From positions 7,799,504-7,863,503 of the forward strand of contig NC_088298.1 of assembly GCF_032854445.1 (NCBI RefSeq): DNA of 64,000 bases, read 5' to 3'. Positions 22,134 through 34,800 of this stretch are shown one piece after another (position 1 is the first letter of the stretch; each line of letters begins with the position of its first letter). Source of the DNA: Liolophura sinensis (taxonomy: Eukaryota; Mollusca; Polyplacophora; Chitonida; Chitonidae). The notes under the pieces were generated by a model. The model was given only the letters and a program-made list of their open reading frames with translations, did no database searches and was not told where the DNA came from. Position numbers and translations under genes: made by a program.

Positions 22134-22698
22134 TTTAAGGAGAAGAAAAAATAAAAATGATGTCAGAATCAGATAACAGAGCGTCAAGGCTTATCGCAAA
22201 TATGGTCTTCAATATTTTTCCCCATTTTTTTAAGGAGAAAAGGGTATTTGAAAATATTTTTATATGGTGAGTAATTGGGACCACCGTTTGGTGCTTATCG
22301 TCAGTGCATAATAATGTTCTAAATAAGGATGTGATGCATGTCTAATAAATACGTTTGAAAGTAAATTTGTTGCTTATAGCCATACACTTGCATTCAATCT
22401 GAACTATTGTAATATTTATGAACGTATTAACACATTTGTTAGCTGAAGAAACTAAATTCGTGTGTAGATGTACTTATTAAGCATGTGTTTCATACTTATT
22501 TACAGTTGTATTAGTATAGTATTACGCAAAGACTATATATGCCAAAATGTGGTTCCAAATACCCACCATACAAAAAATTATTTTCGAATGTCTTTTTCCC
22601 TTCGAAGAAAAATCGAAAAAAAATTGAAGATTTACAAATAACTTTTCGCACTATTTCATGAGAACTTTATGTAATTTTTATGTACTCTCCACCTTTAA
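22134..22698. mobile_element. long-TIR MITE (family D), copy 1
   Basis: About 565 bp with terminal inverted repeats of roughly 180 bp. The left end reads TTAAGGAGAAGAAAAAATAAAA and the right end, inverted, TTAAAGGTGGAGAGTACATAAAA. Further in, both arms share words such as TTTTTATATGGTG against TTTTTTGTATGGTG, and TTGGGACCACC against TTTGGAACCAC. No transposase is present. A second copy is at 58795-59409. Flanking target duplications could not be settled by eye. Confidence 0.75.
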
Positions 22699-23023
22699 GC
22701 TCTCCAACTTATTCATCTCTTAGATTTTTTTCAAAGTTAGTGTTATTTTGTACATAAAACACCTCAAAATAACATAGGTAACCTCGTGAAATGTTTGAGG
22801 GATCTGAGATAGAAATGTTACACGATATGAATTATTCTTACGTGTGAAAAGTCACACCAGCGATATAATCTTCATTCTAGAGGCATGCAGATTTGAGAAA
22901 AATATTTGGACAATTGAATAGGGAAACGGCACTGAATTAACCATGAAGACAACGCGTGCACGAGAGTTTATTTAGGAGACATGATAAAATACGCAAGTCA
23001 AAAGAGATGAGTTTGAGAGGTGT

Positions 23024-23220
23024 TTGTGCCTGGAGGTAGAATTTAAAGGTCATTATTTAACTATGGTTAATCTTCATTTGCCTTTCGATTCTGGAGACGG
23101 TGAAAAATATTTTCATGCTCTATCCAGTTTATTACTTAATGAATTTAACTGTACTAACTTAGTACTGGGTGGTGACTTTAATACTGTCATTAACCTAACA
23201 TTAAACAGGAATATTTTGTT
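23024..23220 (+). pseudogene. non-LTR retrotransposon endonuclease fragment
   Basis: The frame reads TMVNLHLPFDSGDGEKYFHA, then LVLGGDFNTVINLTLNRN. G-G-D-F-N is the core of the APE-type endonuclease of LINEs, with N-x-x-x-P before it as expected. The frame ends soon after, and no reverse transcriptase follows, so this is a 200-bp scrap. Confidence 0.7.
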
Positions 23221-25247
23221 TTTGGTTTTTTTTTGTTTCAATCAGGAGACTAGCATTAATATCGAACCACACTTTCGCTCTCACCTCTACTAACATTTTA
23301 TATACTTGTTTGTTCCTTAAATACATTATAGCTGCTACTGCATATATTTTTCATTAACCTTCCTTCACCGCGTTTTGGCCATATATTCCTCCATTTTAAA
23401 GTTTTCAACTATTTTTTAAAGTAGAGTTTCCAGACGTAATAGTCTTTTTGTGTTTTTTTGTCTCAAAAGTCTACCTATTTGCTGATACAAACAGACTATT
23501 TATTATTGTTTTTTGTTTAACTCTAGCATTGTCATTTTTGCTCATAAAGTTGCACTCCCGCCTTAACCATCCTTCAAATAGGAATAGTTTATTGTGTAGT
23601 ACAACTGTCGCTGGCTCGACTATACATGGTTCTGATGGACACCTTCAATTTAAGTCATGTGTGGCAAAAACAAATGGTCACACATCGGCTTTCACCAGGT
23701 CCAGAAATAATGATACAGAGCGTACACTTGGCTTCTAGTTACAATCTTGAGGTTCTCTTTGGCATCTGAGCTGAATATTCCAAGTTGTCATTCGAACGTT
23801 TGGAAATTCAACAAAAGATAAGCTTTTCTGCTCGCAAGTAAATTATTTATTCAGTTCCAAAGTAGCTGAGTGAAAGAACGAAACTCCAAAACATGTATGG
23901 GAAATTTCAGAAAATGTAAATAATCGATAAACTCTCCCAGGATATTAATACTTTGAATATTATATATATATATATATTCTGAAAGATGTCTGCTTATAGA
24001 AATCTGACCATTCTTGATAGAAAACTGCTTGATACAATCTGATGATAGACAAGAATAGATTTTGTAAGAATACAAGATTGAAGAATTCAAGATCTAAAGT
24101 TTAATTGTCATAAAAGATGCAAAAGTCAACAAAATGTTTTTTACATTTGGAATCAAGACTCGGTCAAACAATAATCATTACAACAAAACTTATTTATGCT
24201 AGCCAAAAAGCATCAAATACTGTAGTAAGTAAAAATGAGTGAAAACAAGAACAAACTTCAGTTTTAATCAAACGTTTCATTTTTTTATCAGCGATAAGGT
24301 GATCCTGAATAAACTTTATTGATCTCTCATATTACATGCAGGTAAAAATTTAAATTATGTAAAAAATGTAAGGCATACTTTTTTAGTTTTGTGTGGCAAT
24401 TTGTGGATATAATCTTATCAACATTTTGGAGTAAAGTTAAACCATTCATTTTCAAATCATTCGGACATTCACTCAGTACTGGAAACTAAGACTTCAGGAA
24501 AGACGGGTGTAATAACTTCAACTGAAAAACAAGAGAAAGATCAAAATCTCCTAGAAAACTGCCGCCCAATCAAACTGTTAAATTTGGATTCTAATTTTGG
24601 TTTTCAAAATTACTAACTAACCTGAAAAATGGTACTTATCAGTATAACTAAAGGATCACAAGTTGGACGTGTACGCTGTCGACACACTGTGGGGGGCATA
24701 CGTTTTTTTTTTTTTGATTTAATGGTTGACTATATGGGTGATGGATTTTTGCTTCTATCTAATATGCGTATTGGCACAAAACGTTTCGATGTTGTCAAGT
24801 TGGAAGCAACATTTCAATCTAGCTGAAATGATTTCATACCGATACTTTCAGCGGCGCCTTAAATGGTTGTAGATTTTCCGGAATTCCTATGCCGTAAAAC
24901 AGGAGTCATCGAAATTAAAAGATGGCAGATCTGAAATATCCAGAAAGTGTAAACCCTGAAAACAGTAATAGTGTTAACCGGAGTGTTCAGTTAATTTTCA
25001 AAATGAGAACACCAGAAAGGGTATTCCCTAATAAGGGTAATAATGTTATTATTAACACATACACATTGACGCTTGTACAGCTCCTAGCCATAAATCTTAC
25101 CATTTTTATAAGATGACATGGTATATTTAGCACAGTTACATAACCTACTTAATCACTGTCCAATTTTGCTTCATTTAACACACGACTGACGCAGTGTCAC
25201 CAATGAAATGTCTTTGTAAAATACCGTTTTTTTTCCATATAAATCAG
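23221..25247. other. intergenic stretch without a recognised gene
   Basis: AT-rich DNA with frames of 60-96 codons that lack splice or domain context. A short (TA)n run lies near 23962-23974. Upstream exons of the mucin gene, if any, could lie here or farther left; I could not identify one. Confidence 0.4.
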
Positions 25248-25396
25248 TTCCAGCCGGTGCGGATGTGAATGGCAGCGTATATGACGGTTATGAAAATGGG
25301 CTGCGCCAATCTAAATTTCTAGGCATAACAATGGTTCTGCACACTGAAACACGTGTTGTCAGTCGGTTCCATACCCAATGGCATTCCTTCTCGTAA
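25248..25396 (+). CDS. possible terminal coding exon of an unknown gene
   Basis: After a pyrimidine-rich acceptor (TTTTTTTTCCATATAAATCAG|TT) a phase-1 frame runs 49 codons to a TAA. It reads PAGADVNGSVYDGYENGLRQ, continues with SKFLGITMVLHTETRVV and ends HTQWHSFS. The stop overlaps AATAAA (25395-25400), a polyadenylation signal. Mixed composition supports coding, but no upstream exon was found and I do not recognise the product. An alternative is chance openness. Confidence 0.3.
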
Positions 25397-25816
25397 TAAA
25401 GTTGAACGGCTCGTAGAAGTCTTTCGCGGGTTTTTGCCTGCTCTGCAGGGCAAATACATATTCGTCAATAGCAAGTGAAGGTAAACAGCATGCTGTGTGA
25501 CAAAGACATCATGGCATGCCACGTGACGATCACACAAAAAAGACTACAATCAAAGGTTATATTCTGTGATAATCATGTAACTCTCTCATCTCGTCTTTTT
25601 GTAAAGTACATGTATCCCGCTTTGATCACAAATACCACATCAAGACAAGTGATTCACGACAGTTGTTCATACAAACCAATATTTTGTGGAAAGTTTTCAA
25701 AAAAAAGCCCGTGGCACCATAGATAGCTTTGTGACATAGATAGCTTTTTGACATTTTTCAACGCTACCAGCCGACGTAGGCCAAACAACTAGTATAGCAA
25801 AATGTTTTTTTCTTAG

Positions 25817-25879
25817 GTTCTGTACTCACAGGAAAATGTCACTCAACATTTCCTGTCTCTTTTCTGCAAGGTAAAGACA
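25817..25879 (+). promoter_or_regulatory. 5' part of the mucin exon: acceptor and upstream short ORF
   Basis: A strong acceptor (ATGTTTTTTTCTTAG|G, ending at 25816) suggests that the giant exon starts at 25817 and that there is an upstream exon. The segment 25817-25879 is open in the mucin frame but has an in-frame TAG exactly at the acceptor. In another frame ATG at 25835 opens a 12-codon upstream ORF closed by the TAA at 25871-25873. CTGCAAG|GTAAAG at 25864-25876 also looks like a splice donor, so an alternative first exon ending there is possible. Confidence 0.35.
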
Positions 25880-28800
25880 ATGATGAGGCCACCTATCCTA
25901 GGCATCTTGATACTGGTCGGGTGCAGTTCTTTAATATCTCTTTCAACCGAATCTTTAACAAAAACAATAAAAGGCCGATCTACCAGCACGGCAAGCGCAT
26001 TTACAAGCACGTCAAGCCCATCTACCAGCATGGCAAGCTTGTCCACCAGCAAGAAAATCCCTTCTAGGAGTACGACAATCACATTTACCAGCACTCCACC
26101 AACTACCAGCACCGCAAGCCAATCTACCAACACGGCAAGCTTATCTAACGGCACCTCACCATCTACCAGCACGCTAAGAGCAACTATTAGCACGGCAAGC
26201 ATGGCTACCAACAAACTTGGCCCGACTACGAGGACAACAGGCCCATCAGCCAACACGGTAAGCCAATTCACAAGAACGATAAGTGCATCTACCAGCATTT
26301 CACCATCTATCAGCAAGGCAAGCCTATCTACCATCACGGCAAGCCAATCCACTAGGAAGACAAACCAATCTACCAACAAGCCTCCATACACCAGCACCGC
26401 AAGCCAATCAACCAGCACTGCAAGCGTAACTACCAGCACAGCAAACCCATCCATCAGCACAGCAAGCTCACCTACCAGCGCGAGAAGCTCATCGACCAGC
26501 ACGGGAAGTCCATCTACCACCACAGCAAGACCATCTATCAGCAGGGCAAGCCCACTTACAAAGAGGACAAGCCCATCCACCAGCACGAAAACAACATCCA
26601 CCAGCAGGACAAACCTATCTACCAGTAACGCAAGCCGATCTATTAGCACAGGAAACCCATCGACGAACACGCGAAGCCCATCTGCCAGCACGGGAACAAC
26701 ACCCACCAGGACCACAAGCCCATCTACCAGCACATCGAGATCATCTACCAACAGCGCAAACACATCTCCCAACAGGGCAAGCCCATCTTTCAGCACGTCG
26801 AATCCATCTACCAGCACGGCAAATCCATTTACCAGTACGACAAACCCATCTTTTAGCACTGCAAACCCATCCAATGGCACTGAAAGCCCTTCTACCAGTA
26901 CGACAATCACATTTACCAGCACTCCACCAACTACCAGCACCGCAAGCCCATCTACCAACACGGCAAGCTTATCTAACGGCACCCCAGCATCTACCAGCAC
27001 GCTAAGAGCATCTATTAGCACGGGAAGCATGGCTACCAACAAACTTGGCCCGACTACGAGGACAACAGGCCCATCAGCCAACACGGTAAGCCAATTCACA
27101 AGAACGGTAAGTGCATCTACCAGCATTTCACCATCTATCAGCAAGGCAAGCCTATCTACCATCACGACAAGCCAATCCACCAGGAAGACAAACCAATCTA
27201 CCAACAAGCCACTATACACCAGCACCGCAAGCCAATCAACCAGCACTGCAAAGGTAACTACCAGCACAGCGTACCCATCAACCAGCACAGCAATCTCACC
27301 TACCAGCGCAACAAGCTCATCAACCAGCACGGGAAATCCATCTACCACCACAGCAAGCCCATCTGTCAGCAGGGCAAACCCAACTACAAGGAGGAAAAGC
27401 CCATCTGCCAGCACAAAAACAACATCCACCAGCAGGACAACCCAATCTACCAGTACCGCAAACCGATCTATCAGAACGGCAAACCCATCCACAAACTCAA
27501 GAAGCCCATCTGCTAGCACGGGAACAACACCCACCAGGACCGCAAGCCCATGGAGATCATCTACCAACAGGGCAAGCGCATCTCCCAACAGGGCAAGCCC
27601 ATCTTTCAGTACGTCAAATCCAACTACCAGCACAGCTAATCCATCTACCAGCACGGCAAATCCATTTACCAGTACGACAAACCCATCTTTTAGCACGGCA
27701 AGCTTGTCCACCAGCAAGAAAATGCCTTCTACCAGTACGGCAAGCACATTTACCAGCACTCCACCAACTACCAGCACCGCAAGCCCATCTACCAACACGG
27801 CAAGCTTATCTAACGGCACATCACCATCTACCAGCACAGTAAACGCAACCATCAGCACGGCAAGCATAGCTACCAACAAACTTGGTCCGACTGCAAGGAC
27901 AACAGGCTCATCATCCAACACGGCAAGCCAATTTACAAGAACGGCAAGTGCATCTACCAGCACGTCACCATCTATCAGCAAGACAAGCCTATCTACCATC
28001 ACGGCAAGCCAATCCACCAGGAAGACAAACCAATCTACCAACACGCCACCATACACCATCACCGCAATCCCATCCACCAGCACAGCAAGCTCACCTACCA
28101 GCGCGACAAGCCAATCCACCAGAACGGCAAGCTCATTTACAAGCACGGCAAAACAATCTACCATAATGGCAAGCCCATCCATCAACACGTCGAATCCATC
28201 TACCAGCTCGGCAAACCCAACTACCAGCACGATAAGATCATCTACCAGCTCGGCAAGCGCATCAATCAGCACAGCAAGCCCATCTACCAATAGGGCAAGA
28301 TTATCTACAAGCACCTCACCATCTACCAGCACGGTAAAACCAACCATCAGTACGGCAAGCATGGCTACCAACAAACTTGGCCTGACTGCAAGGACAACAG
28401 GCCCATCAGCCAGCACAGCTAGGCAATTTGCAAGAACGGCCAGTGCATCTACCAGCACGTCACCATCTATCAGCAAGGCAAGCCTATCTACCATCACGGC
28501 AAGCCAATCCACCAGGAAGACAAACCAATCTACCAACAAGCCACTAAACACCAGCACCGCAAGCCAATCAACCAGCACTGCCAGCGTAACTACCAGCACG
28601 GCAAACCCATCCATCAGCACAGCAAGCTCACCTACCAGCGCAGGAAGCTCATTGACCAGCACGGGAAATCAATCTACCACCACAGGAAGCCCATCTATCA
28701 GCAGGGCAAGCCCACTTACAAAGAGGACAAGCCCATCCACCAGCACGAAAACAACATCCACCAGCAGGACAAACCTATCTACCAGTAACGCAAGCCGATC

Positions 28801-31800
28801 TATTAGCACAGGAAACCCATCGACGAACACGGGAAGCCCATCTGCCAGCACGGGAACAACACCCACCAGGACCACAAGCCCATCTACTAGCACCTCGAGA
28901 CCATCTATCAACATTGCAAACACATCTCCCAACAGGGCAAGCCCATCTTTCAGCACGTCGAGTCCATCTACCAGCACGGCAAATCCATATACCAGCACGA
29001 CAAACCCATCTTTTAGCACTGCAAACCCATCCAATAGCACTGAAAACCCTTCTACCAGTACGACAATCACATTTACCAGCACTCCACCAACTACCAGCAC
29101 AGCAAGCCCATATACCAACACGGCAAGCTTTTCTAACGGCACCTCGCCATCTAGCAGAACGCTAAGAGCAACTATCAGGACGGGAAGCATGGCTACCAAC
29201 AAACTTGGCCCGACTACGAGGACAACAGGCCCATCAACCAACACGGTAAGCCAATTCACAAGAACGGCAAGTGCATCTACCACAATGTCACCATCTATCA
29301 GCAAGGCAAGCCTATCTACCATCACGGCAAGCCAATCCACCAGGAAGACAAACCAATCTACCAACAAGCCACCATACACCAGCACCGCAAGCCAATCAAC
29401 CAGCACTGCAAGCGTAACTACCAGCACAGCTAATTCATTAACCAGCACAGCAATCTCACCTACCAGCGCAACAAGCTCAACAACTAGAACGGGAAGTCCA
29501 TCTACCACCACAGCAAGCAAATCTATCGGCAGGGCAAACCCAACTACAAGGAGGACAAGCCCATCCGCCAGCACGAAAACAACATCCACCAGCAGGACAA
29601 ACCAATCTACCAGTACCGCAAACCGATCTATCAGAACGGCAAACCCATCCACAAACACGGGAAGCCCATCTGCCAGCACGGGAACAACACACACCAGGAC
29701 CGCAAGCCCATCTACCAGCACGTCAAGATCATCTACCAACATTGCAAGCGCATCTCCCAACAGGGCAAGTCCATTTTTCAGCACGTCGAATCCATCTACC
29801 AGCACGGGAAATCCAACTACAAGTACGACAAACCCGTCTATTAGCACGACAAACACATCCAATAGCACGCAAAGCCCTTCTACCAGTACCCCAAGCACAT
29901 TTACCAGCACTCCACCAACTACCAGCACCGGAAGCCCATCTACCAACACGGCAAGCTTATCTACAAGCACATCACCATCTACCAGCACGGTAAGCGCAAC
30001 TATCAGCACGGCAAGCATAGCTACTAAAAAACTTGGTCCGACTGCAAGGACAACAGGCCCATCAGCCAACACGCCAAGCCAATTTACAAGAACGCCAAGT
30101 GCATCTACCAGCACGTCACCATCTATCAGCAAGACAAGCCTATCTACCATCACGGCAAGCCAATCCACCAGGAAAACAAACCAATCTACGAACAAGCCAT
30201 TAAACACCAGCACCGCAAGCCAATTAACCAGCACTGCAAGCGTAACTACCAGCACATCAAACCCATCAACCAGCACAGCAATCTCACCTACCAGCGCAAC
30301 AAGCTCATCAACCAGCACGGGAAGTCCATCTACCACCACAGCAAGCCCATCTATCGACAGGGGAAACCCAAATACAAGGAGGACAAGTCCATCTGCCAGC
30401 ACGAAAACAACATCCACCAGCAGGACAAACCAATCTACCAGTAACGCAAACCGATCTATCAGAACGGCAAACCCATCCACAAACTCGGGAAGCCCATCTG
30501 CCAGCACGGGAAAAACATCCACCAGGACCGCAAGCCCATCGAGATCATCTACCAACAGGGCAAGCGCTTCTCCCAACAGGGCAAGCCCATCTTTCAGCAC
30601 GTCGATTCCATCTACCAGCACGGTAGATCCATTTGCCAGTACAACAAACCCATCTTTTAGCACAACAAGCTTGTCCACCAGCAAGAAAATGCCTTCTACC
30701 AGTACGGCAAGCACATTTACCAGCACTCCACCAACTACCAGCACCGCAAGCCCATCTACCAACACGGCAAGCTTATCTACAAGCACCTCACCATCTACCA
30801 GCACCGTAAGCGCAACTATCGGCACGACAAGCATGGCTACTAAAAAACATGGTCCGACTGCAAGGACAACAGGCTCATCATCCAACACGGCAAGCCAATT
30901 TACAAGAACGGCAAGTGCATCTACCAGCACGTCACCATCTATCAGCAAGACAAGCCTATCTACCATCACGGCAAGCCAATCCACCAGGAAGACAAACCAA
31001 TCTACCAACACGCCAACATACACCATCACCGCAATCCCATCCACCAGCACAGCAAGCTCACCTACCAGCGCGACAAGCCAATCCACCAGAACGGCAAGCT
31101 CATTTACAAGCACGGCAAGACCATCAACCAGCATGGCAAGCCCATCCATCAACACGTCGAATCCATCTACCAGCTCGGCAAACCCAATTTCCAGCACGAT
31201 AAGATCATCTACCAGCTCGACAATCGCATCAATCAGAACAGGAAGCCCATCTACCAACACGGCAAGCTTATCTACAAGCACCTCAACATCTACCAGCACG
31301 GTAAAAGCAACAATCAGTAGGGCAAGCATGGCTAACAACAAACTTGGCCTGACTGCAAGGACAACAGGCCCATCAGGCAGCACAGCAAGGCAATTTGCAG
31401 GAACGGCAAGTGCATCTACCAGCATTTCACCATCTATCAGCAAGGCAAGCCTATCTACCATCACGGCAAGCCAATCCACCAGGAAGACAAACCAATCTAC
31501 CAACAAGCCATTAAACACCAGCACCGCAAGCCAATCAACCAGCACTGCAAGCGTAACTACCAGCACAGCGAACCCATCAACCAGCACAGCAATCTCACCT
31601 ACCAGCGCAACAAGCTCATCAACCAGCACGGGAAGTCCATCTACCACCACAGCAAGACCATCTATCAGCAGGGCAAACCCAACTACAACGAGGACAAGCC
31701 CATCCACCAGCACGAAAACAACATCCACCAGCAGGACAAACCTATCTACCAGTAACGCAAGCCGATCTATTAGCACAGGAAACCCATCGACGAACACGGG

Positions 31801-34800
31801 AAGCCCATCTGCCAGCACGGGAACAACACCCACCAGGACCACAAGCCCATCTACCAGCACATCGAGACCATCTACCAACATTGCAAACACATCTCCCAAC
31901 AGGGCAAGCCCATCTTTCAGCACGTCGAATCCATCTACCAGCACGGCAAATCCATATACCAGTACGACAAACCCATCTTTTAGCACGGCAAACCCATCCA
32001 ATAGCACTGAAAGCCCTTCTACCAGTACGACAATCACATTTACCAGCACTCCACCAACTACCAGCACCGCAAGCCCATCTACCAACACGGCAAGCTTATC
32101 TACAAACATATCACCATCTACCAGCACGGTAAACGCAACCATCAGCACGGTAAGCATAGCTAGCAACAAACTTGGCCTGACTGCAAGGACAACAGGCCCA
32201 TCAGCTAGTACGGCTAGGCAATTTTCAATAACGGCAAGTGCATCTACCAGCACGTCACCATCTATCAGCAAGACAAGCCTATCTACCATCACGACAAGCC
32301 AATCCACCAGGAAGACAAACCAATCTACGAACAAGCCATTAAACACCAGCACCGTAAGTCAATTAACCAGCACTGCAAGCGTAACTACCAGCACATCGAA
32401 CCCATCAACCAGCACAGCAATCTCACCTACCAGCGCAACAAGCTCATCAACCAGCACGGGAAGTCCATCTACCACCACAGCAAGCCCATCTATCGGCAGG
32501 GGAAACCCAAATACAAGGAGGACAAGTCCATCTGCCAGCACGAAAACAACATCCACCAGCAGGACAAACCAATCTACGAGTAACGCAAACCGATCTATCA
32601 GAACGGCAAACCCATCCACAAACTCGGGAAGCCCATCTGCCAGCACGGGAAAAACATCCACCAGGACCGCAAGCCCATCGAGATCATCTACCAACAGGGC
32701 AAGCGCTTCTCCCAACAGGGCAAGCCCATCTTTCAGCACGTCGATTCCATCTACCAGCACGGTAAATCCATTTGCCAGTACAACAAACCCATCTTTTAGC
32801 ACAACAAGCTTGTCCACCAGCAAGAAAATGCCTTCTACCAGTACGGTAAGCACATTTACCAGCACTCCACCAACTACCAGCACCGCAAGCCCATCTACCA
32901 ACACGGCAAGCTTATCTACAAGCACCTCACCATCTACCAGCACGGTAAGCGCAACTATCGGCACGACAAGCATGGCTACTAAAAAACATGGTCCGACTGC
33001 AAGGACAACAGGCTCATCATCCAACACGGCAAGCCAATTTACAAGAACGGCAAGTGCATCTACCAGCACGTCACCATCTATCAGCAAGACAAGCCTATCT
33101 ACCATCACGGCAAGCCAATCCACCAGGAAGACAAACCAATCTACCAACACGCCAACATACACCATCACCGCAATCCCATTCACCACCACAGCAAGCTCAC
33201 CTACCAGCGCGACAAGCCAATCCACCAGAACGGCAAGCTCATTTACAAGCACGGCAAGACCATCTACCAGCATGGCAAGCCCATCCATCAACACGTCGAA
33301 TCCATCTACCAGCTCGGCAAACCCAACTTCCAGCACGATAAAATCATCTACCAGCTCGACAATCGCATCAATCAGAACAGGAAGCCCATCTACCAACACG
33401 GCAAGCTTATCTACAAGCACCTCACCATCTACCACCACGGTAAAAGCAACAATCAGTAGGTCAAGCATGGCTAACAACAAACTTGGCCTGACTGCAAGGA
33501 CAACAGGCCCATCAGGCAGCACAGCAAGGCAATTTGCAGGAACGGCAAGTGCATCTACCAGCATTTCACCATCTATCAGCAAGACAAGCCTATCTACCAT
33601 CACGGCAAGCCAATCCACCAGGAAGACAAACCAATCTACCAACAAGCCATTAAACACCAGCACCGCAAGCCAATCAACCAGCACTGCAAGCGTAACTACC
33701 AGCACAGCGAACCCATCAACCAGCACAGCAATCTCACCTACCAGCGCAACAAGCTCATCAACCAGCACGGGAAGTCCATCTACCACCACAGCAAGACCAT
33801 CTATCAGCAGGGCAAACCCAACTACAACGAGGACAAGCCCATCCACTAGCACGAAAACAACATCCACCAGCAGGACAAACCTATCTACCAGTAACGCAAG
33901 CCGATCTATTAGCACAGGAAACCCATCGACGAACACGGGAAGCCCATCTGCCAGCACGGGAACAACACCCACTAGGACCACAAGCCCATCTACCAGCACA
34001 TCGAGACCATCTACCAACATTGCAAACACATCTCCCAACAGGGCAAGCCCATCTTTCAGCACGTCGAATCCATCTACCAGCAAGGCAAATCCATATACCA
34101 GTACGACAAACCCATCTTTTAGCACGGCAAACCCATCCAATAGCACTGAAAGCCCTTCTACCAGTACGACAATCACATTTACCAGCACTCCACCAACTAC
34201 CAGCACCGCAAGCCCATCTACCAACACGGCAAGCTTATCTAACGGCACCCCAGCATCTACCAGCACGCTAAAAGCATCTATTAGCACGACCAGCATGGCT
34301 AGCAACAAACTAGGCCCGACTACGAGGACAACAGGCCCATCAGCCAACACGGTAAGCCAATTCACAACAACGGCAAGTGCATCTACCAGCATTTCGCCAT
34401 TTATCAGCAAGGCAAGCCTATCTACCATCACGACAAGCCAATCCACCAGGAAGACAAACCAATCTACCAACAAGCTATTAAACACCAGCACCGCAAGGAT
34501 ATTAACCAGCACTACAAGCGTAACTACCAGCACGGCGAACCCATCAACCAGCACAGCAATCTCACCTACCAGCGCAACAAGCTCATCAACCAGCACGGGA
34601 AGTCCATCTACCAGCACAGCAAGCCCATCTATCAGCAGGGCAAACCCAAATACAAGGAGGACAAGTCCATCTGCCAGCACGAAAACAACATCCACCAGCA
34701 GGACAAACCAATTTACCAGTATCGCAAACCGATCTATTAGAACGGCAAACCCATTCACAAACTCGGGAAGCCCATCTGCCAGCACGGGAACAACACCCAC

